Positions 12,239 to 25,000 of a DNA stretch of 64,000 nucleotides are shown here, one piece after another; position 1 is the first letter of the stretch; every line of letters starts with the position of its first letter. The DNA comes from Serpula lacrymans var. lacrymans S7.9. Its lineage: Eukaryota; Basidiomycota; Agaricomycetes; Boletales; Serpulaceae. The stretch is from the NCBI RefSeq assembly GCF_000218685.1, contig NW_006763293.1, positions 2,787,968 through 2,851,967 of the forward strand, in the 5' to 3' direction. The notes below the pieces were generated by a model that saw only the letters and a list, made by a program, of their open reading frames with translations, was not told the origin of the DNA and did not search any database. A program made the translations under genes and the position numbers.

Positions 12239-13032
12239 TCAGTCATTAGACCGCCAAAGGCAAGACAAGCCAAGCCCAGTACAAACCTGAGGAAGTGCAA
12301 GCGATTGCACGGCCATCGGAGGGGAATATGGCAGAATAATACTCTTTCGACTGCTGGGTGATGCAAGCAAGTCATGTAACTGCTGGACTGGATGCGCCAT
12401 TGAAGAGCGAGGTGAAGGCGAAAAGGTTCGAGGTCGCATCGTAGATAGTAGTAGAGGCGAGAGGATTCTCGTTTCGCTTCGGGCCAGGTGCTTCCCTTCT
12501 TCTCTGGCAAGCTTTGATTGGTGTAAACATCGCTAATCACAAGAAAAATGGAAATGGAAATATGAGACTTACAGTGATAGAGTCACGAAGATCTCTGACT
12601 TCGCTGTATTTCCTCCGAATTTGCCAAGATAGGCCCCCAAACAGTTCGCGGAACTGTTTATATAATGTATTCGCCCTGTAGGTCCTGATCACAAGAATTG
12701 ACACCTCCTCTTCTTGCCTGAAGATGTGAAGTTGAGGCGAAGGCGAATGAGATAAGATCTCGTGAAACTCACTCCTGTAGACGCTGGAGATACGTTCCCT
12801 GATTGTTCTCCCCACAGAACAAGCCTTCTTCCAAAGTCGTGATGCAACCGCCTCGAGTTTCCTTGAGTAAGTTCTCTAGGTCCCTGATCACATATTTCGG
12901 GAGAATGTTGATGATGATCGTATACAAGCTATAGAAGCCCACAACAATGGAGGCCCAATTGATCATCAATCCAACTACAAGATTGACAAACGTCGCAGAA
13001 GTGACACCAGCCATAGTAATGACCTGAAACAA
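12239..13032 (-). CDS. Small membrane-anchored protein, paralogue A, unknown function
   Basis: I do not recognise a named family. Three exons (13032-12773, 12717-12573, 12532-12239) are joined by GTGAGT...CAG and GTAAGT...TAG introns of 55 and 40 nt. They give 232 aa from the ATG at 13032, or 226 aa from the ATG at 13014 (MAGVTSATF). The N-terminus has a hydrophobic segment (VVGLMINWASIVVGFYSLYTIIINIL), probably one or two membrane helices. A cytosolic-type region rich in charged residues follows (DLENLLKETRG...LQEQEEEVSIL...SWQIRRKYSEVRDLRDSIT). The last exon is Ser/Pro-rich. The gene at 17069-17867 has the same layout, with exon 2 exactly 145 nt in both and alignable residues, so they are paralogues. 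The third exon is the least certain part. Confidence 0.65.
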
Positions 13033-16000
13033 GATTTGAGCATCACAATGAAGCGAAACAATGAAGCTGGCGATCCATCACATACTTTAGGTTGTGGGGT
13101 TCAAGTAGGCGTCGTATGTTGGGTATAGAATGTGGGTATACACGACCGCCCCAAGAGGATGAGTAGCGAATCGAGCACAGAGACTCTTGGAAATGCAGAT
13201 GGGGGATTTGTGGAAAGGAGAACTGGGACTCAATACGCCTCATATTTGGTTCTTATTCCTCCTGGTATTCCCGAGTAGACACGATGAAAGCTGCGTCTTT
13301 GTGGGTGCTCCTACTTTTCCATGTAATTCTGCGAAATATCGTCCAGTCAGAGGTCATAGTCATGATAAGATGCAGTCAGACGTATCGGGAAGCGGAGATC
13401 AAATTAGAGATCGCGTCCGAAAGCAACTTGAGGCGCGTTTGGTGCAAAAACAACGCGACATGTATTTTTTGTCTCATATATCTGTGATCCTGAGAATATA
13501 TTCGTTGCACGAAACTACTTTTTGGAGAGTTTTCGTGACGTAATCAATCCAACCCTCCATCACATTAGACCTCAAACTTCAACTCGGACTTTTCACTCCA
13601 CAAGATGACGCCCAATACTGATATATATTTTATTTACTTCAGGTTGATCATCCACTCACAGTGCGGTGAAGATCATACCGTTTTCGGTGTTGAGAAGGTG
13701 AGCTTATATTTTTTCGCATATACTTCACAAAACTTTACCATTAAGCTATGATACCATCCAGGGCAGACATATTGATATTATAGGCAGAAACTGGTTTCTG
13801 GGCACCTTCGACAAGCTTCCCAGTACACACAACCCCGGACGTCTCTGCTTATTTGCGCTCAATTGTCCATTCACCGCGGATGTAAACATTGGATTTGCAT
13901 CCTCGAGCTCTCTGGCGCGTTATGCTTGGCATAGCGCTTTCGTTTAAACTAAGGTCACGCTCTCAATGTCAATTCCCTGGGAATTTAAATGGTGTCTTTC
14001 TTTCTTTTGGCACTGATTCTTCGAGCCCTTTAGTACAGTGCGCCTCAAGTATTGACGCCCTGCTGAAACACATCCCTATCCAGCCGAGAGCGCAAGCGAC
14101 GGCACAAGGATTCAGAGGTGGAGATCTGCTGTACGCGTGTATCTGACGTCCTCAGTGTTTAATTATGATCTGGTTGGATCACCGGAGGCCGCCAAGACAG
14201 AGCTAGGAGACTCAAAAGTACAAGGATGCCTGCATTAAGCAGGTCTGAAGATATATAAGGAAGTACTTCAAGATTTAATATCTAATCGTTGTGGTCGATC
14301 GAGGAGATGGTAGCACAACGGTAATGTTAGTACACCAAAAGCCGGTTAAGTGCATCGTGTCAACTATATAATCGCTCGAGTGGTGTTGCTCATGCTTTTA
14401 CTAGGTCATACCCATCTCTTTTCTTAAAGACGGGTCATCCAACAGCGCTTTTTTTCTATGGAACTTGCAATACTTTGATGCTGAACTGATTGATACCGGG
14501 ACACCGCTAGCCGCAACCATGCATTTAATCCACGGTATTCTAACTATCATTCTGCCTCGGAACTATTTCCTCCTTACTAGTCGTGTCGTGCCAAAGCAGT
14601 CTTTACCATACTAAGTGATTTCTTTCCTCAAAGAACAGCAGTTTTTCTTTCCGACCCTCGAACAGACTTGGACACCGGCATCTTATTTCTGATACACACA
14701 GTCCATCGGAGGTCTTAACAATACAAGAGTTCAGGGACTTGGGGCGACATCACTGAGCGGACATATCTGAGGGAACAATATCATCGTGTATTCGGCTGGC
14801 GCGGACCGTCATCAAACCTTATGGCTCATAGCCTAACACCCCTAGATTTAGGGGTGATAATGGAAACTGCATACACTTGGAGAAGGCATAACAACGACGA
14901 GAGTTTGCCTTCGAGCCTTTTTTTCCTAAGGGATACTTAGTGCGTATTGCGTTATCTTGACGAGCTAATTACGCTGACGTTGAGGGACTGGCAGCGAAAC
15001 CCCTTTATTCTTCCGGCGTTCGAGCACGATAGGGTCCGAATTTTTGCGGAGTCGAGCTCTCCATGCTTTTGGGGTATATCATATTCGAGGAGAGCACATT
15101 TCTGAAACTGATAATAATCCATACCTGATATAACAGATTGCAGCACCTATAGCAAACCCATGCCTGCCAGTCTCTATCTTCTCACTCACTACAGCACAGG
15201 CAGCGTCAAAAGAAATCTGGGAGTAAGTCCACACCATATCGAATGGTTCTAGCTGCTGTTACTTTTAAACCCCTTCAATCAAGCGTTCGGCATGGATTGG
15301 CTGGAACGGAAGCTTCAGTTAGCGAGAGAAGTTAGTCCACTAAGTTTGGAGTTGGGGCGAATAGGGGCGAATATACAAGGAGGCCTATATAAGGAACGAT
15401 CGGGCTCCTAACTTGAGGGATGATCGGTATGATCGGTATGATCGATCGCCTGAAGGTACTTCGTGGCTGTGTAACGAGAAGCGGCGCGAAGTGAGCACGT
15501 TGCTGCCAATCATATAGAGAACAAGGACCTCGCATAGTGGCAGCTACATATATAAACCATGCGATTGATGAGACGTTTCCGCTGCTGTGCGTCCTCTTTT
15601 TCTGGGATTTATCGTCAGCTGACTGCGTCTTCTTCGGACTAGGGAATTGATGGTAACAGCCAACCTGGATACTGCATGGAAGCCTGATTAGAAAGCGCAT
15701 GGAAGCACTGGTCACGGCCATATACTTGGCCGACGACATTCCATGGTCTCGCAGGAGTCCAGCCTCATTCTCCCTCATGGCCATCCCCACTCTGTGGTCT
15801 TTCGTCGACTTTGCGATATTCATATGACTCGAACATGTTAAAAATGCAAAACGATTCTCAAAAGGTTATGTACCTGCGCCTGCCAATGCGCTGATCCAAG
15901 TGCATATCGTCCACTATGGCTCTGGTAAAATCTTGATCTCCCGACGAAGGGTTCCGGATTGTCAGTATTCGAGGACTTTCCGTCATCCAGGCCCGCCAAG

Positions 16001-16266
16001 CCAGTCAAAGTCGTCAAACAGCCAATAAGGCTCTCGCAATGCAGACCTCGACAATCAGTCTTTCTTCATGACTAGACAGGTTAACTAGCTAGGTATTGGT
16101 AAGCACGAACCATTTCGTTTATCACTTCCATGTCATTGCATATCAATTATATCTGGGTACCACGATGCTACCCATTGGTTACCCATCGTATGTGGCTATA
16201 AACATGCATTCTGTGTGACGCTAAAATATTAGTTAACAGGTGGATAACTTGACATCATGACATCCG
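13033..16266. other. Long intergenic stretch
   Basis: No supported gene. The longest frame (15332-15823, minus, 163 codons) starts with ATG but has no recognisable domain. It includes a short tandem repeat giving IIPIIPII from repeated GATCGGTAT units at about 15420-15445. I treat it as chance. The plus-strand frames at 13187-13543 and 13889-14146 also lack family features. Confidence 0.4.
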
Positions 16267-16606
16267 TTAGACTTCCTCTTCTGATAATGCAGAACTGGAG
16301 ACACCATCAAAATCGTTGGCGGGCAGTCCGAGAGCCCGAGATATCACGTTTGACCAAGACGTCCGGAAGGCAGGCTGATTCATGAACAATTTCAGTCCGC
16401 AGCTTTCGTATGCAGAGAGTGTAGCAAGACTTTCAGCGCACAAAATCACTGGCGACGACGACGTTGGGGAGTCACTGTATCAGTTGAAAGTTGGTAGGAT
16501 GTAAAGGCGGAGCAAATGGACCACCGAACCTGTGCAATGTTTTTCGTGGGGCGTGATTCAGATTAATTGTTTTTGACAATTGCGAGAGAACACGGATGAA
16601 GCGCTC
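16267..16606 (-). CDS. Two-exon gene fragment, unknown
   Basis: Two exons splice cleanly on the minus strand. One (about 16606-16530) encodes SLERFIRVLSQLSKTINLNH and ends at a GTTCGG donor. After a 55-nt intron ending in TACAG, the other (16474-16267) encodes SPVILCAESLATLSAYESCG...WSNVISRALGLPANDFDG and a stop after SEEEV. No start codon fits directly upstream in this frame (a TGA lies just before), so an upstream exon is missing or the gene is truncated. No family is recognised. Confidence 0.35.
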
Positions 16607-17068
16607 GAGAGAGTGATGTCAGAACCGACATCATGATGTATAACTCAACAAAATCAGCTATCGCAGTTTCATCGAAGCTACTCTTTACTTAGGCAAATAA
16701 TATAAGCAAAATATATAACAATCTTCAGCATACTAGTGACTATTTCTCATAAATGGACGATTAAGTGGAATAAAAAAATATCGCAGTGCCAGCTGAAATA
16801 CATAGCGCTTAATTTATTATCTATCGAAATTTATCTTTCGAAATCTACCATATAGTCAGATCAGGAGTGAATAGACGAGCCAACTTCCTAATTCGAAACT
16901 ACCACGAGAGCCTATTTATCTTTCATTTATTTTTTTGGTATCAGAGGTGTAACAGATTGTTGGCGGGAGAAGACATTTTCAAAGAGCTGGGATTGATGCC
17001 ATGTGTTCACAGCGCGTAGAGCCCATGGAACGGGCGAAACACCGGTGACATAAACCTCCAAGATATTG
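16607..17068. other. Intergenic, AT-rich
   Basis: No exon seen. It contains several ATAAA-type tracts and a poly-T run near 16929. Confidence 0.4.
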
Positions 17069-17867
17069 CTAGAGTAAGATATGCTTCAGGCGGTGAAGAA
17101 CAGAGCAGTAATATAGACAAACCGCACGGTAGTTCATGTCTACGGACATGAAAACTCCATAGCAATGCTCGTCGCTACTAATGACGCGAGGAGTAATTTT
17201 GCTGCCAGGTGCAACACTTGGGGGTCCATTGCTGTGATTTATGGTGGGACTATGCGACGACCAACCATTGTGTGTTGCTGCCATCATTGGGTGAGAAGGC
17301 AGCCACGTTCCAGCTCGCTGCGGGTCGAGAGGTAGCGAGGAGCCCTGCTCGTTCCTCCAGGTTTGGCGCCGCTCGTTTTCGCTGGAAACCTTGAGTATTG
17401 TCAGTAGCGCACATGGGTTTGATACAAAGATGAAAATCCTCACAATAATTGAAGCACGAAGATCTACGAGTTCCTTGCACAGCCGCCTGATGCGAAAAGA
17501 TAACCCGAGAAAGAACTCGCGGCAGTCCTTGTACCACGTAGTGGCACCATAGGCCCTTCCCTTCAGGATCGAGAACTCTTTTTGCTGCCTAGAGGTTCCA
17601 CATGAGTTTTAACCTGATGAGATTAGTGATGAGAAGACATTACACTTCTAAGCGCCTGGTGAAAATTTTTTTATCAGCGCTGGAAAGCAGGCGCTCCTCC
17701 ATCGCCGAGACGAGAATACTCTCAGTCTCTTGAAGCAAGCCCTCTGATTTTTTTATCATCTTACTAGGGAGATGAAAAAACCCCAGAATGAAGAGGATGA
17801 GAGTGAGACCTCCGGTGAGGAAGCCTAGTATGCCAGAGGCATACGAAAAGGGTGTTGTATTCACCAT
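17069..17867 (-). CDS. Small membrane-anchored protein, paralogue B, unknown function
   Basis: Three exons (17867-17644, 17588-17444, 17389-17069) total 690 nt, giving 229 aa, and all junctions are GT-AG. The N-terminal hydrophobic stretch (GILGFLTGGLTLILFILGFFHL) should be a membrane helix. It is followed by KKSEGLLQETESILVSAMEE, a junction reading RRLEVQQKEFSIL, and then REFFLGLSFRIRRLCKELVDLRASII. Exon 2 is 145 nt with the same phases as the gene at 12239-13032, and the residues align (FREL/FFLGLSF, LRDSIT/LRASII). The last exon is polar and divergent. The function is unknown. The conserved gene plan and open frame argue for a real, maintained gene. Confidence 0.7.
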
Positions 17868-20688
17868 TGATTGGCTTAGTGATCTAAAAGAGGGCGGCTA
17901 AGTATCAATATGGTTGATGTATCTGTATCATCCAAAGTGATGTGCTCGTATAGCTGCACTATGGAAGGAAATACAGGAGAACATATATACCTAATGAAAA
18001 TACTCTTTAAAGCCGTAGGCGGAGAGTTATATACGCGACACTGAAAGTTGAAGGAGGTTGTGAAGGATCGTCCTATAGTTTTCAGTTTTTATAATCCTTC
18101 ACGCACCAAATTTACCGACCGCATGGAGAAATAACAACCCTTTGCCTTGAGGCCACTGACTCTGGCAGGACACACATACAAGCATAGGAACACGTTGCAG
18201 CAGGGAGGTGGAGGTTGCGCCAGTGGTGAATACACCGAAAGGGATTTACAGCAAGTCTTCGTATTTTTGGGTGATCAGATCCTGAAAACAGAAGTACAAA
18301 TGTTAAAAAAGTAGCTTTTTATCGAAGTAGATGCTACATTAAGGCAGAAAGCAGCTTACGCAGCGACGTGAGGGACACGGAATGGTATGTATGACAAAGG
18401 AAACGTGCGCCAAGGCACAATATCATCTTCTATTTGACTAGCCATAGCTCTTCAAGGCCATATTGTCTCATTATTAGCTGACCGCCGCCAAGCCGAGTGA
18501 CGAAAGCGCAGCCCGTGAGCGCTGATTGCTTGATTTCTGAACAACTTGCAGTGCTGGAAGAAACATGTCATCTACCAGACTGTGGAGCAGCCAAGAGTTC
18601 GAGGGCAACCGGGAACAACTATGTTTTGCTTTCAGTAAGCACCCATGTAAGAGAGCAACTACTTCCCTTACCACACTCGCAGGGGACAGATTGTGCGGTA
18701 AAAGAAGTACACCAATATATGCTGAGTTCTGGTACTTTGAATTGCAAGGGATAAGTACGGTCGCTATTGTCACGATCTTGTCTTGAGACATGATAATAAT
18801 AATCGCGTGTTGCTGTGTATTGATAACTGGGAAAATTTGAGAAAGGATAGGCTGTGGTCAACCGCCTCAGGAATGTTCCGAAGTACAACCATGTCAAAGA
18901 TAGTTCAACAGTTGGAATTACTGTTGAAGCTGCGGCTCATTAGCTGTGCAGTCATATGAGGAAGAAGGCAACACCAAACATGGTTCCACATACCATTCAA
19001 AATTTACGGTCAAACGATACGACCATCCGCACACAAAACAAAACCCCTTGAAAACCCAGGTAAATCACTATAGCCCACTAAGAGCTGGGATGAAATCAGT
19101 GAGCCGTATCAATGTTCTAAAACTTTAGAAAGGTATGACATTCATAAAGAGAATTTGTACTTTGTACAAAGGTATCAGAAAAAAACAGACACTCATCACT
19201 CACGCAAATCTGCAAATGTGAGATGATCTTTAGAAGTACAAATCCAGACTGCGACCCTTGATTTCAATGTCAGCGTCGAAGTATTTAGATAAGGACATTG
19301 TAAAAGAATTTTGCAGATTCAATGCGAAGGAAAGACCTCGAGCACAAAGAAGCGCACCAGAGGGATAGACTCTGAAGGACAGATGCGGAGAGGCATGTTT
19401 GCACATGAGCGCTGAGCGCTTACCAAAGGAATCCATTAGAATTCTGGAATAGGAGCATTATAACGCCGCTAGCCCACGTGTGCCAAATTTTACCGTAACT
19501 ATATAGTAAGAGCACTCACCGCCATCACGGAAATCGAAAAATTCTGCTAAGCCTATGCAAAGTCTTAGCAGGAGCCAGCAGGGCCAGCAGGTTCTGTAAT
19601 CGTGACGATATCTATACCAGGGTATGTACAAAAAGAGCTCTTGGAAATTCTTCGCATCTGTTCATGATGCCTATTTTCTATCAATTGCTGTTACTTTGGC
19701 ACACTATACAAGCGGCAACAATTTGCTGACTATTATGCATACAGGCCGACATTATAGACCTTTGGTATGCTATTCAAGTAATCAAAATTTGCTGACTATC
19801 CTGCATACAGACCGACATGGCAAGCTTGCTATTGCAATAACGTGAGTCACATCTATATATCATTTATAAGCCATGTAATAACACTTTGGGTTGTAAGTCA
19901 TTAGCAATCATGTCATATAGCGAAGAGATATCAGGTGGGGCACATTGTCACAGATGGAGTCGTCTCAACAGAGTGTCGAGCAAATGCAGCCACAGCATAC
20001 TATGTTATTGGAGGCATACAAGGCAACATGTGGTCTATGGTAAGCATATGACACAACATCCTTCCCCCCGAATCCTTGCCATCTTCCTAGCTCTGACTTA
20101 GAAATAGCAGGCTCCGAATTTAAAACAGAATGCCCTGCCTTTTAATCGCTCCCCAATAATGCACTGCTGGGCAAGGTATACCGGGGTATGATGTGTATGT
20201 GGCTCGGCCAGCTGGATCATCCACTGGAATATTGTAAATTACACTGCAGCAATGTCACAAATTTCATTCCGAGTCAGATTTTCTGCTGTCAAATACAAAT
20301 ATTATGGACTACTGTGCTATTGTTTTTGTAGAAATTATATTACATAAGTGAACTTCGGAGCTTCGCCCGAGGCTTTAGTCTGTGATTACAACCGGCCTTT
20401 TGTGGCTATCATTGTCTTTCACATGATATTTACATATGTTTATTATATAAGAAGCATGTATTTACATTGTTATGGCATTTGATTGCCAAGATAATCCTTC
20501 TCCTGCGCCTGTTCCCATGCTCTGAGGGACCGAATATCCAACAGTTTTGCCACACTATTCTGCTAATTTACACTGAGCTGCCAATAACTGTGCACTTCTA
20601 GCACCAATGTAAGACGAGTGCGATCAAGTGTTCATTGATCCAGGAGAGCACTTGAAAACTTGTCTGTAAAATAATGTTAGTGACATGG
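17868..20688. other. Long intergenic stretch upstream of the retrotransposon nest
   Basis: No supported gene. Frames at 18474-18791, 19230-19436 and 19886-20101 have no recognisable features. A 32-nt imperfect direct repeat (ATTTGCTGACTAT..TGCATACAG.CCGACAT) occurs at 19731 and 19787, a 56-nt period. Confidence 0.4.
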
Positions 20689-21010
20689 TGACAAAACCGG
20701 ATAAACCCGGTCTCTGCCAAAGCAGCCGTTGTTCTCCATGGAGTATAGCCACCATTCCACGGAGTCACCATTGTTCTCCTAGGAGTCATTATACTGTAGC
20801 GAGTAGCACCTCCAACTATAAGTAGTAGGGGGTTTAGTATAGGAATACCTCAGTCGTTTCTATAGCCTCTTGGGCAGCGGCTGAGGTATGTTACATTACA
20901 TTTATTAGAGATCACCTTAAACTAACATCTATTATGGTTTCACTTAGGTAAATAATAAAGTCGTTTCTATAGCCTCTCAGGCAGCAGCTGAGTTTCACTT
21001 AGTTTTATTA
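20689..21010 (+). mobile_element. 5' LTR of the host copia element
   Basis: This 322-bp repeat starts TGACAAAACCGG, a sequence shared with the solo copy at 34429-34640. It contains three small palindromes (CTCCATGGAG, CCACGG, CTCCTAGGAG) and an internal duplication of a block starting GTCGTTTCTATAGCCTCT (20853 and 20960, period 107). It ends directly against a primer-binding site at 21011. The 3' boundary (TTTTATTA) is not the canonical CA; it is set by the PBS and by the second copy. Confidence 0.7.
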
Positions 21011-21021
21011 GGTTATGAGCC
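21011..21021 (+). other. Primer-binding site, half initiator tRNA-Met
   Basis: GGTTATGAGCC directly follows the LTR. It matches the complement of the anticodon arm of initiator tRNA-Met (GGCTCATAACC), the internal priming site typical of many Ty1/copia elements. This orients the copia element on the plus strand. Confidence 0.75.
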
Positions 21022-21198
21022 ATGGTGTGCAAAAGCTACGCAGGAAATAATTCTGATTTGAAACGGCAACCTCGGAACCATGACCACAGCACACGATACA
21101 TCCACATGTCCAGTTCTCACTGGACCCAACGATTTTCAGATATAGAAACTCCGGATCATCTCAAAGCTACGTCGGGAAAAAGTTCTCCGGGTTGTTAC

Positions 21199-21599
21199 TG
21201 TTACAAGTGACATACCAGAACCTACTTATGCTTCACTTTTGTACCTTACTTTTCATTTTTCCATCACATGACCAGTCATGTGACCATTTACTTTACTTTA
21301 CATTTTCGGATTTTTCATAGTCACATGACCAATCATGTGACACATCACCTGACCAGTGTCTAGACTCATCATGTGACCGGTCACATGCTAGACATCGGAC
21401 TTTGAACTTTATTTACAACTGTACAGTACCTCATGTATTTTAGTATATATACAAGAGCAATACATGGGGAAGGACTCAGCGAGTCCTCCTGTTGTCTAGC
21501 ACAACTAACTCACTGCAGCCTAAGGGGTAACCACTCCCCATCATCTTCTTTATAGTGTGTTCCTGTGTGTGCCGGAGTAAATAACTCTTGGTTGTTACA
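21199..21599 (+). mobile_element. Solo copia LTR inside copia gag (TSD GTTAC)
   Basis: A 401-bp LTR runs TGTTACAAGTG...TTGGTTGTTACA with GTTAC on both sides (21194-21198 and 21600-21604). Its 3' half (from about 21430) matches the LTRs at 5421-5836 and 30091-30505, while the 5' half is divergent and carries repeated TCACATGA/TCATGTGA palindromes. The copia gag frame continues across it when the LTR and one TSD copy are ignored. Confidence 0.9.
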
Positions 21600-21721
21600 G
21601 TTACTGGAGAGGAGCTTAAGCCCTCACCAGGAAAACCTACCTCCTCGGAGGATCCTGAAATCACCTGGATACTTAAGGATGAGAAGGCACATGGAATCAT
21701 CCAGGACCACATCTCCAATGC

Positions 21722-22069
21722 TGTAAGATCCAATCCCTTTTGCCGAATTAACGGAGGGACAAGTTCTCAATCAACAAGTAGCGTTCAAGTAAAGTATATA
21801 GAAGTAATCAACAACTGAGGAAAAGTATGTACATGAGTGTTCAGTATATATATGTTTCTGAAGGTCAGCCATGAGGCGCTGACTGATGTTCTACGTCATG
21901 GTCTGGATTCTGTCACGTGATTGTCACGTGACTAGATATAACTAGGTATTTGTGTTATCCGCGCTAATAGCAGCAGCTTAACAACTTATGTCTGTCATGT
22001 GATCAGATATCAAAGAAAATGAAGAAAGAAATTAGCGCTTTAACTAGCGCTCTTGCTCAAGTCGTGACA
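21722..22069 (-). repeat. 3' LTR of the gypsy chromovirus
   Basis: 348 bp, TGTAAGATCC...GTCGTGACA on the plus strand. It contains two CACGTG palindromes and several other CA[C/T]GTGA motifs that may be promoter elements. It reads as identical to 28154-28501. Confidence 0.95.
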
Positions 22070-22094
22070 TTACCCCCTCCTTAAGACTTTCGTC

Positions 22095-25000
22095 TCAAAA
22101 GTAGGGATCCATCTTTCCGTTTTCCCAATTAAACAATTGTTTTCTGACTCTTGTCATTGTGAAGTTTTCGAAAGGTTGGAATTGTAGTTGGAATCGTATT
22201 CGTCGAGGTGCACTAGGGTTGTTATCATGGAATGACTTTACTTTGTCTGGTGAGTTGGTTAAGTGTTGTTCGGGTTCCCACGTGCGTTCTTCTTTTGGGT
22301 AATTCTTCCAATGTACTAAATATTCCAATTTTCCCTTTTTTAGACGTGAGTCTAGAACTTCTTCGACTTCATATTCTTCTTGTCCGTCTACTATTACCGG
22401 TGGTATCGGTTTGGGTTTTTGTTGGGAAGGGAATTGTGGTTCCTTGTACGGTGTAAGCTTCGTCTCGTTAAATACTGGATGAATAGGCCGCCATGTTGGT
22501 GGTAGTGCTAGTTTGTAGGCTGATTCACCTATCTTTTCCAGTATTTCGAACGGACCATGTCTCTTATCGTCTAGTTTCTTGGCTGGTCGATCTGTTGAGA
22601 TATTGGTTGCTTCTACATACACCTTATCTCCTACTTTATATTCCACTGCTTCTCTTTTCTTCTTATCATACTGCTTCTTCATCTGTTCGGCTGCTTTTTG
22701 CAACGACTTCTCTGCTTTCTTCCTCGTTTCTGTCATCCTTTTTACGAAATCCTCCGCTTTTTCATTCTTTACTTCCACTCTCACTACTTCCTGTGTTCTT
22801 GGATGGTGTCCTTGATTCAAGTAGAACGGGCTGTATCCCGTCGCAGAATGTTGTTTGTTGTTATAAGAGAATTCTGCTAGGGTAAGCCATTCTGCCCAAT
22901 CATCTTGTTTGTGGTTTACGAAGATTCTGAGATACTGCTCTATCTCTTGATTGATCCTCTCCGTTTGTCCATCCGTTTGTGGGTGCCAAGCCGTTGATGG
23001 GTTTGCTCTTATCTGAAGAAGTGTATGTAGATCTTTCATAAATTTAGAAACGAACTGCGGTCCCCGATCTGAGATGATTTTTTCGGGTATGCCGTGGTTT
23101 CTAAATACGTGATCTCTAAATAGTCGTGCTACTCCTTCTGATGTGATTTCCATCTGCGTGGGAATTACCTTGATCATTTTTGTAAATCGATCGACTACTA
23201 CCATTATCATGTTATATCCTTTTGATTCTGGTAGTGGTCTGATTAGATCTACCGATATGATCTGCCAAGGTTTATCCGGGATCTCGTTTGGATGGAGCGG
23301 CGCTGCTTTCTTTTTGTGGTCTATTTTGGTTCTTTGGCAGACTTCGCATCCATCTACGTATCTCGTGATATCTCTGTCCATGTAGGGCCACCAGTATTGT
23401 TGAGTGATTAACTCTTTTGTCTTATACCTTCCTGGATGGCCTGCAACGGTAGAGTCGTGGTTTCGTCTGATAATTTCTTCCCTTAACGCGGCGCCTTTTG
23501 GTACATAGATTCTGCCTTTGAATACTATGTAACCACCTTCTTTGAACCATCCATCCTCTCTCCTCTCTATCTTTCCTTTCATCTTTTTTATCAAATCATC
23601 CATGTTTCCTTTTCTTTTTGAGATCCATTTTGAAATCTCTAACTCTTTTTCCTGACTGTCTGCAATTCTTTGTCTCTGTTCTGATGAAAGAGTCATTCTT
23701 ACAAACAGTTTCTCGTCTAGCAGTACGACGTCCTCGTTGTCATTTTCTCCTTTGTTGTGATCTGATCGTCTCGAGAGTAAATCTGCTTTTATATGCTTCC
23801 TTCCCGGCATATGATGTATTGTGAAATGATACTGACTCAACTCCGTCATCCACCGTGCCTGTCTTCTGTTCAACTTCTTTGGTTCTTTGAAATACAGCAG
23901 ATTTTGATGATCTGTCCATATCTCGAATTCTTCCTCCGCATCTATTAAGTAATGTCTCCATTCGTTAAGTGCTGTCATGATGGCAAGAAGTTCTTTGTCA
24001 TAGATCTCGTAATTGCATTCTGTGGGATTCAACGCTTTAGAGAGGTATGCAATTGGCTTCCAGTCATCCTTTTGTCTTTGTGATAAGACAGCACCCATAG
24101 CGAAGTCACTACTGTCCGCTTCTACTTTGTATTGGCCATGTGGTACTGGGAGAGCTAACACTGGGGCTGAAGCTACGCGTTGTTTCAATGTGTTAAATGC
24201 TTCGCGTTGTTCATTTCCCCAAATGAAGTCCTCTTTTCCCGTTAACTTGGTCAATGGTTTGGCTACTTCCCCGAAGCCTTCTATGAACCTTCTATAGAAA
24301 TTTACAAAGCCCAAGAATGCTTGTATATCTTTCTTACTTTTGCACTCTGGCCATTTGCTAATTCCTTCTACTTTTACCGGATCCATGCGAATTTCGTTTT
24401 CTGAGATGATCAGTCCCAGGTATTCTACTTCTGTTTGTTCGAAATTGCATTTTTCTGGTTTAAGATAGAGGTGGTTCTTTCTTAGGATTTCTAATACATG
24501 TCGCGTCGTTGCTCTGTGCATTTCTATATCCTTTGTAAATATCATGATATCATCCAGATATATGATCACCAATCCTTCGTCTATCAATTCTTTAAAAAGC
24601 GTGTTTATCATTGTTTGGAATGTGGCAGGGGAATTTGTCAGTCCGAAGAACATGACTAATGGTTCGAATAACCCCCGATTTGTTCTAAACACCGCTTTAT
24701 GCTCATCCCCTTCTCTCATTCGGATATTGTTATACCCCATCTTACGTCTAGTTTCGTGAAGTATTTAGCTCCACTCAATTTGTCTACTAGTTCTCCGATC
24801 AATGGAAGCGGATATCTGTTTTTGATAGTGATATCGTTTAACTTCCTATAATCTTGAACTGGTCTTAACTTTCTGTCTTTCTTTTTTATGAAGAAGAAGG
24901 GTGATGCAAATGGGGACTTCAATGGTCTTATCCGTCCTGATTCCAGATTTTCTTTTAGGAATGCATCTAGTTCCTCTTGTTCTCCCCTTGCTAATGGGTA

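Noticed and set aside
15332..15823. 163-codon minus-strand frame
   Set aside because: No domain, an internal low-complexity repeat, and no spliced neighbours; likely chance.
22232..24759. Many plus-strand open frames over the gypsy pol
   Set aside because: They are antisense shadows of pol, with no family motifs and low-complexity Leu/Ser/Phe content.
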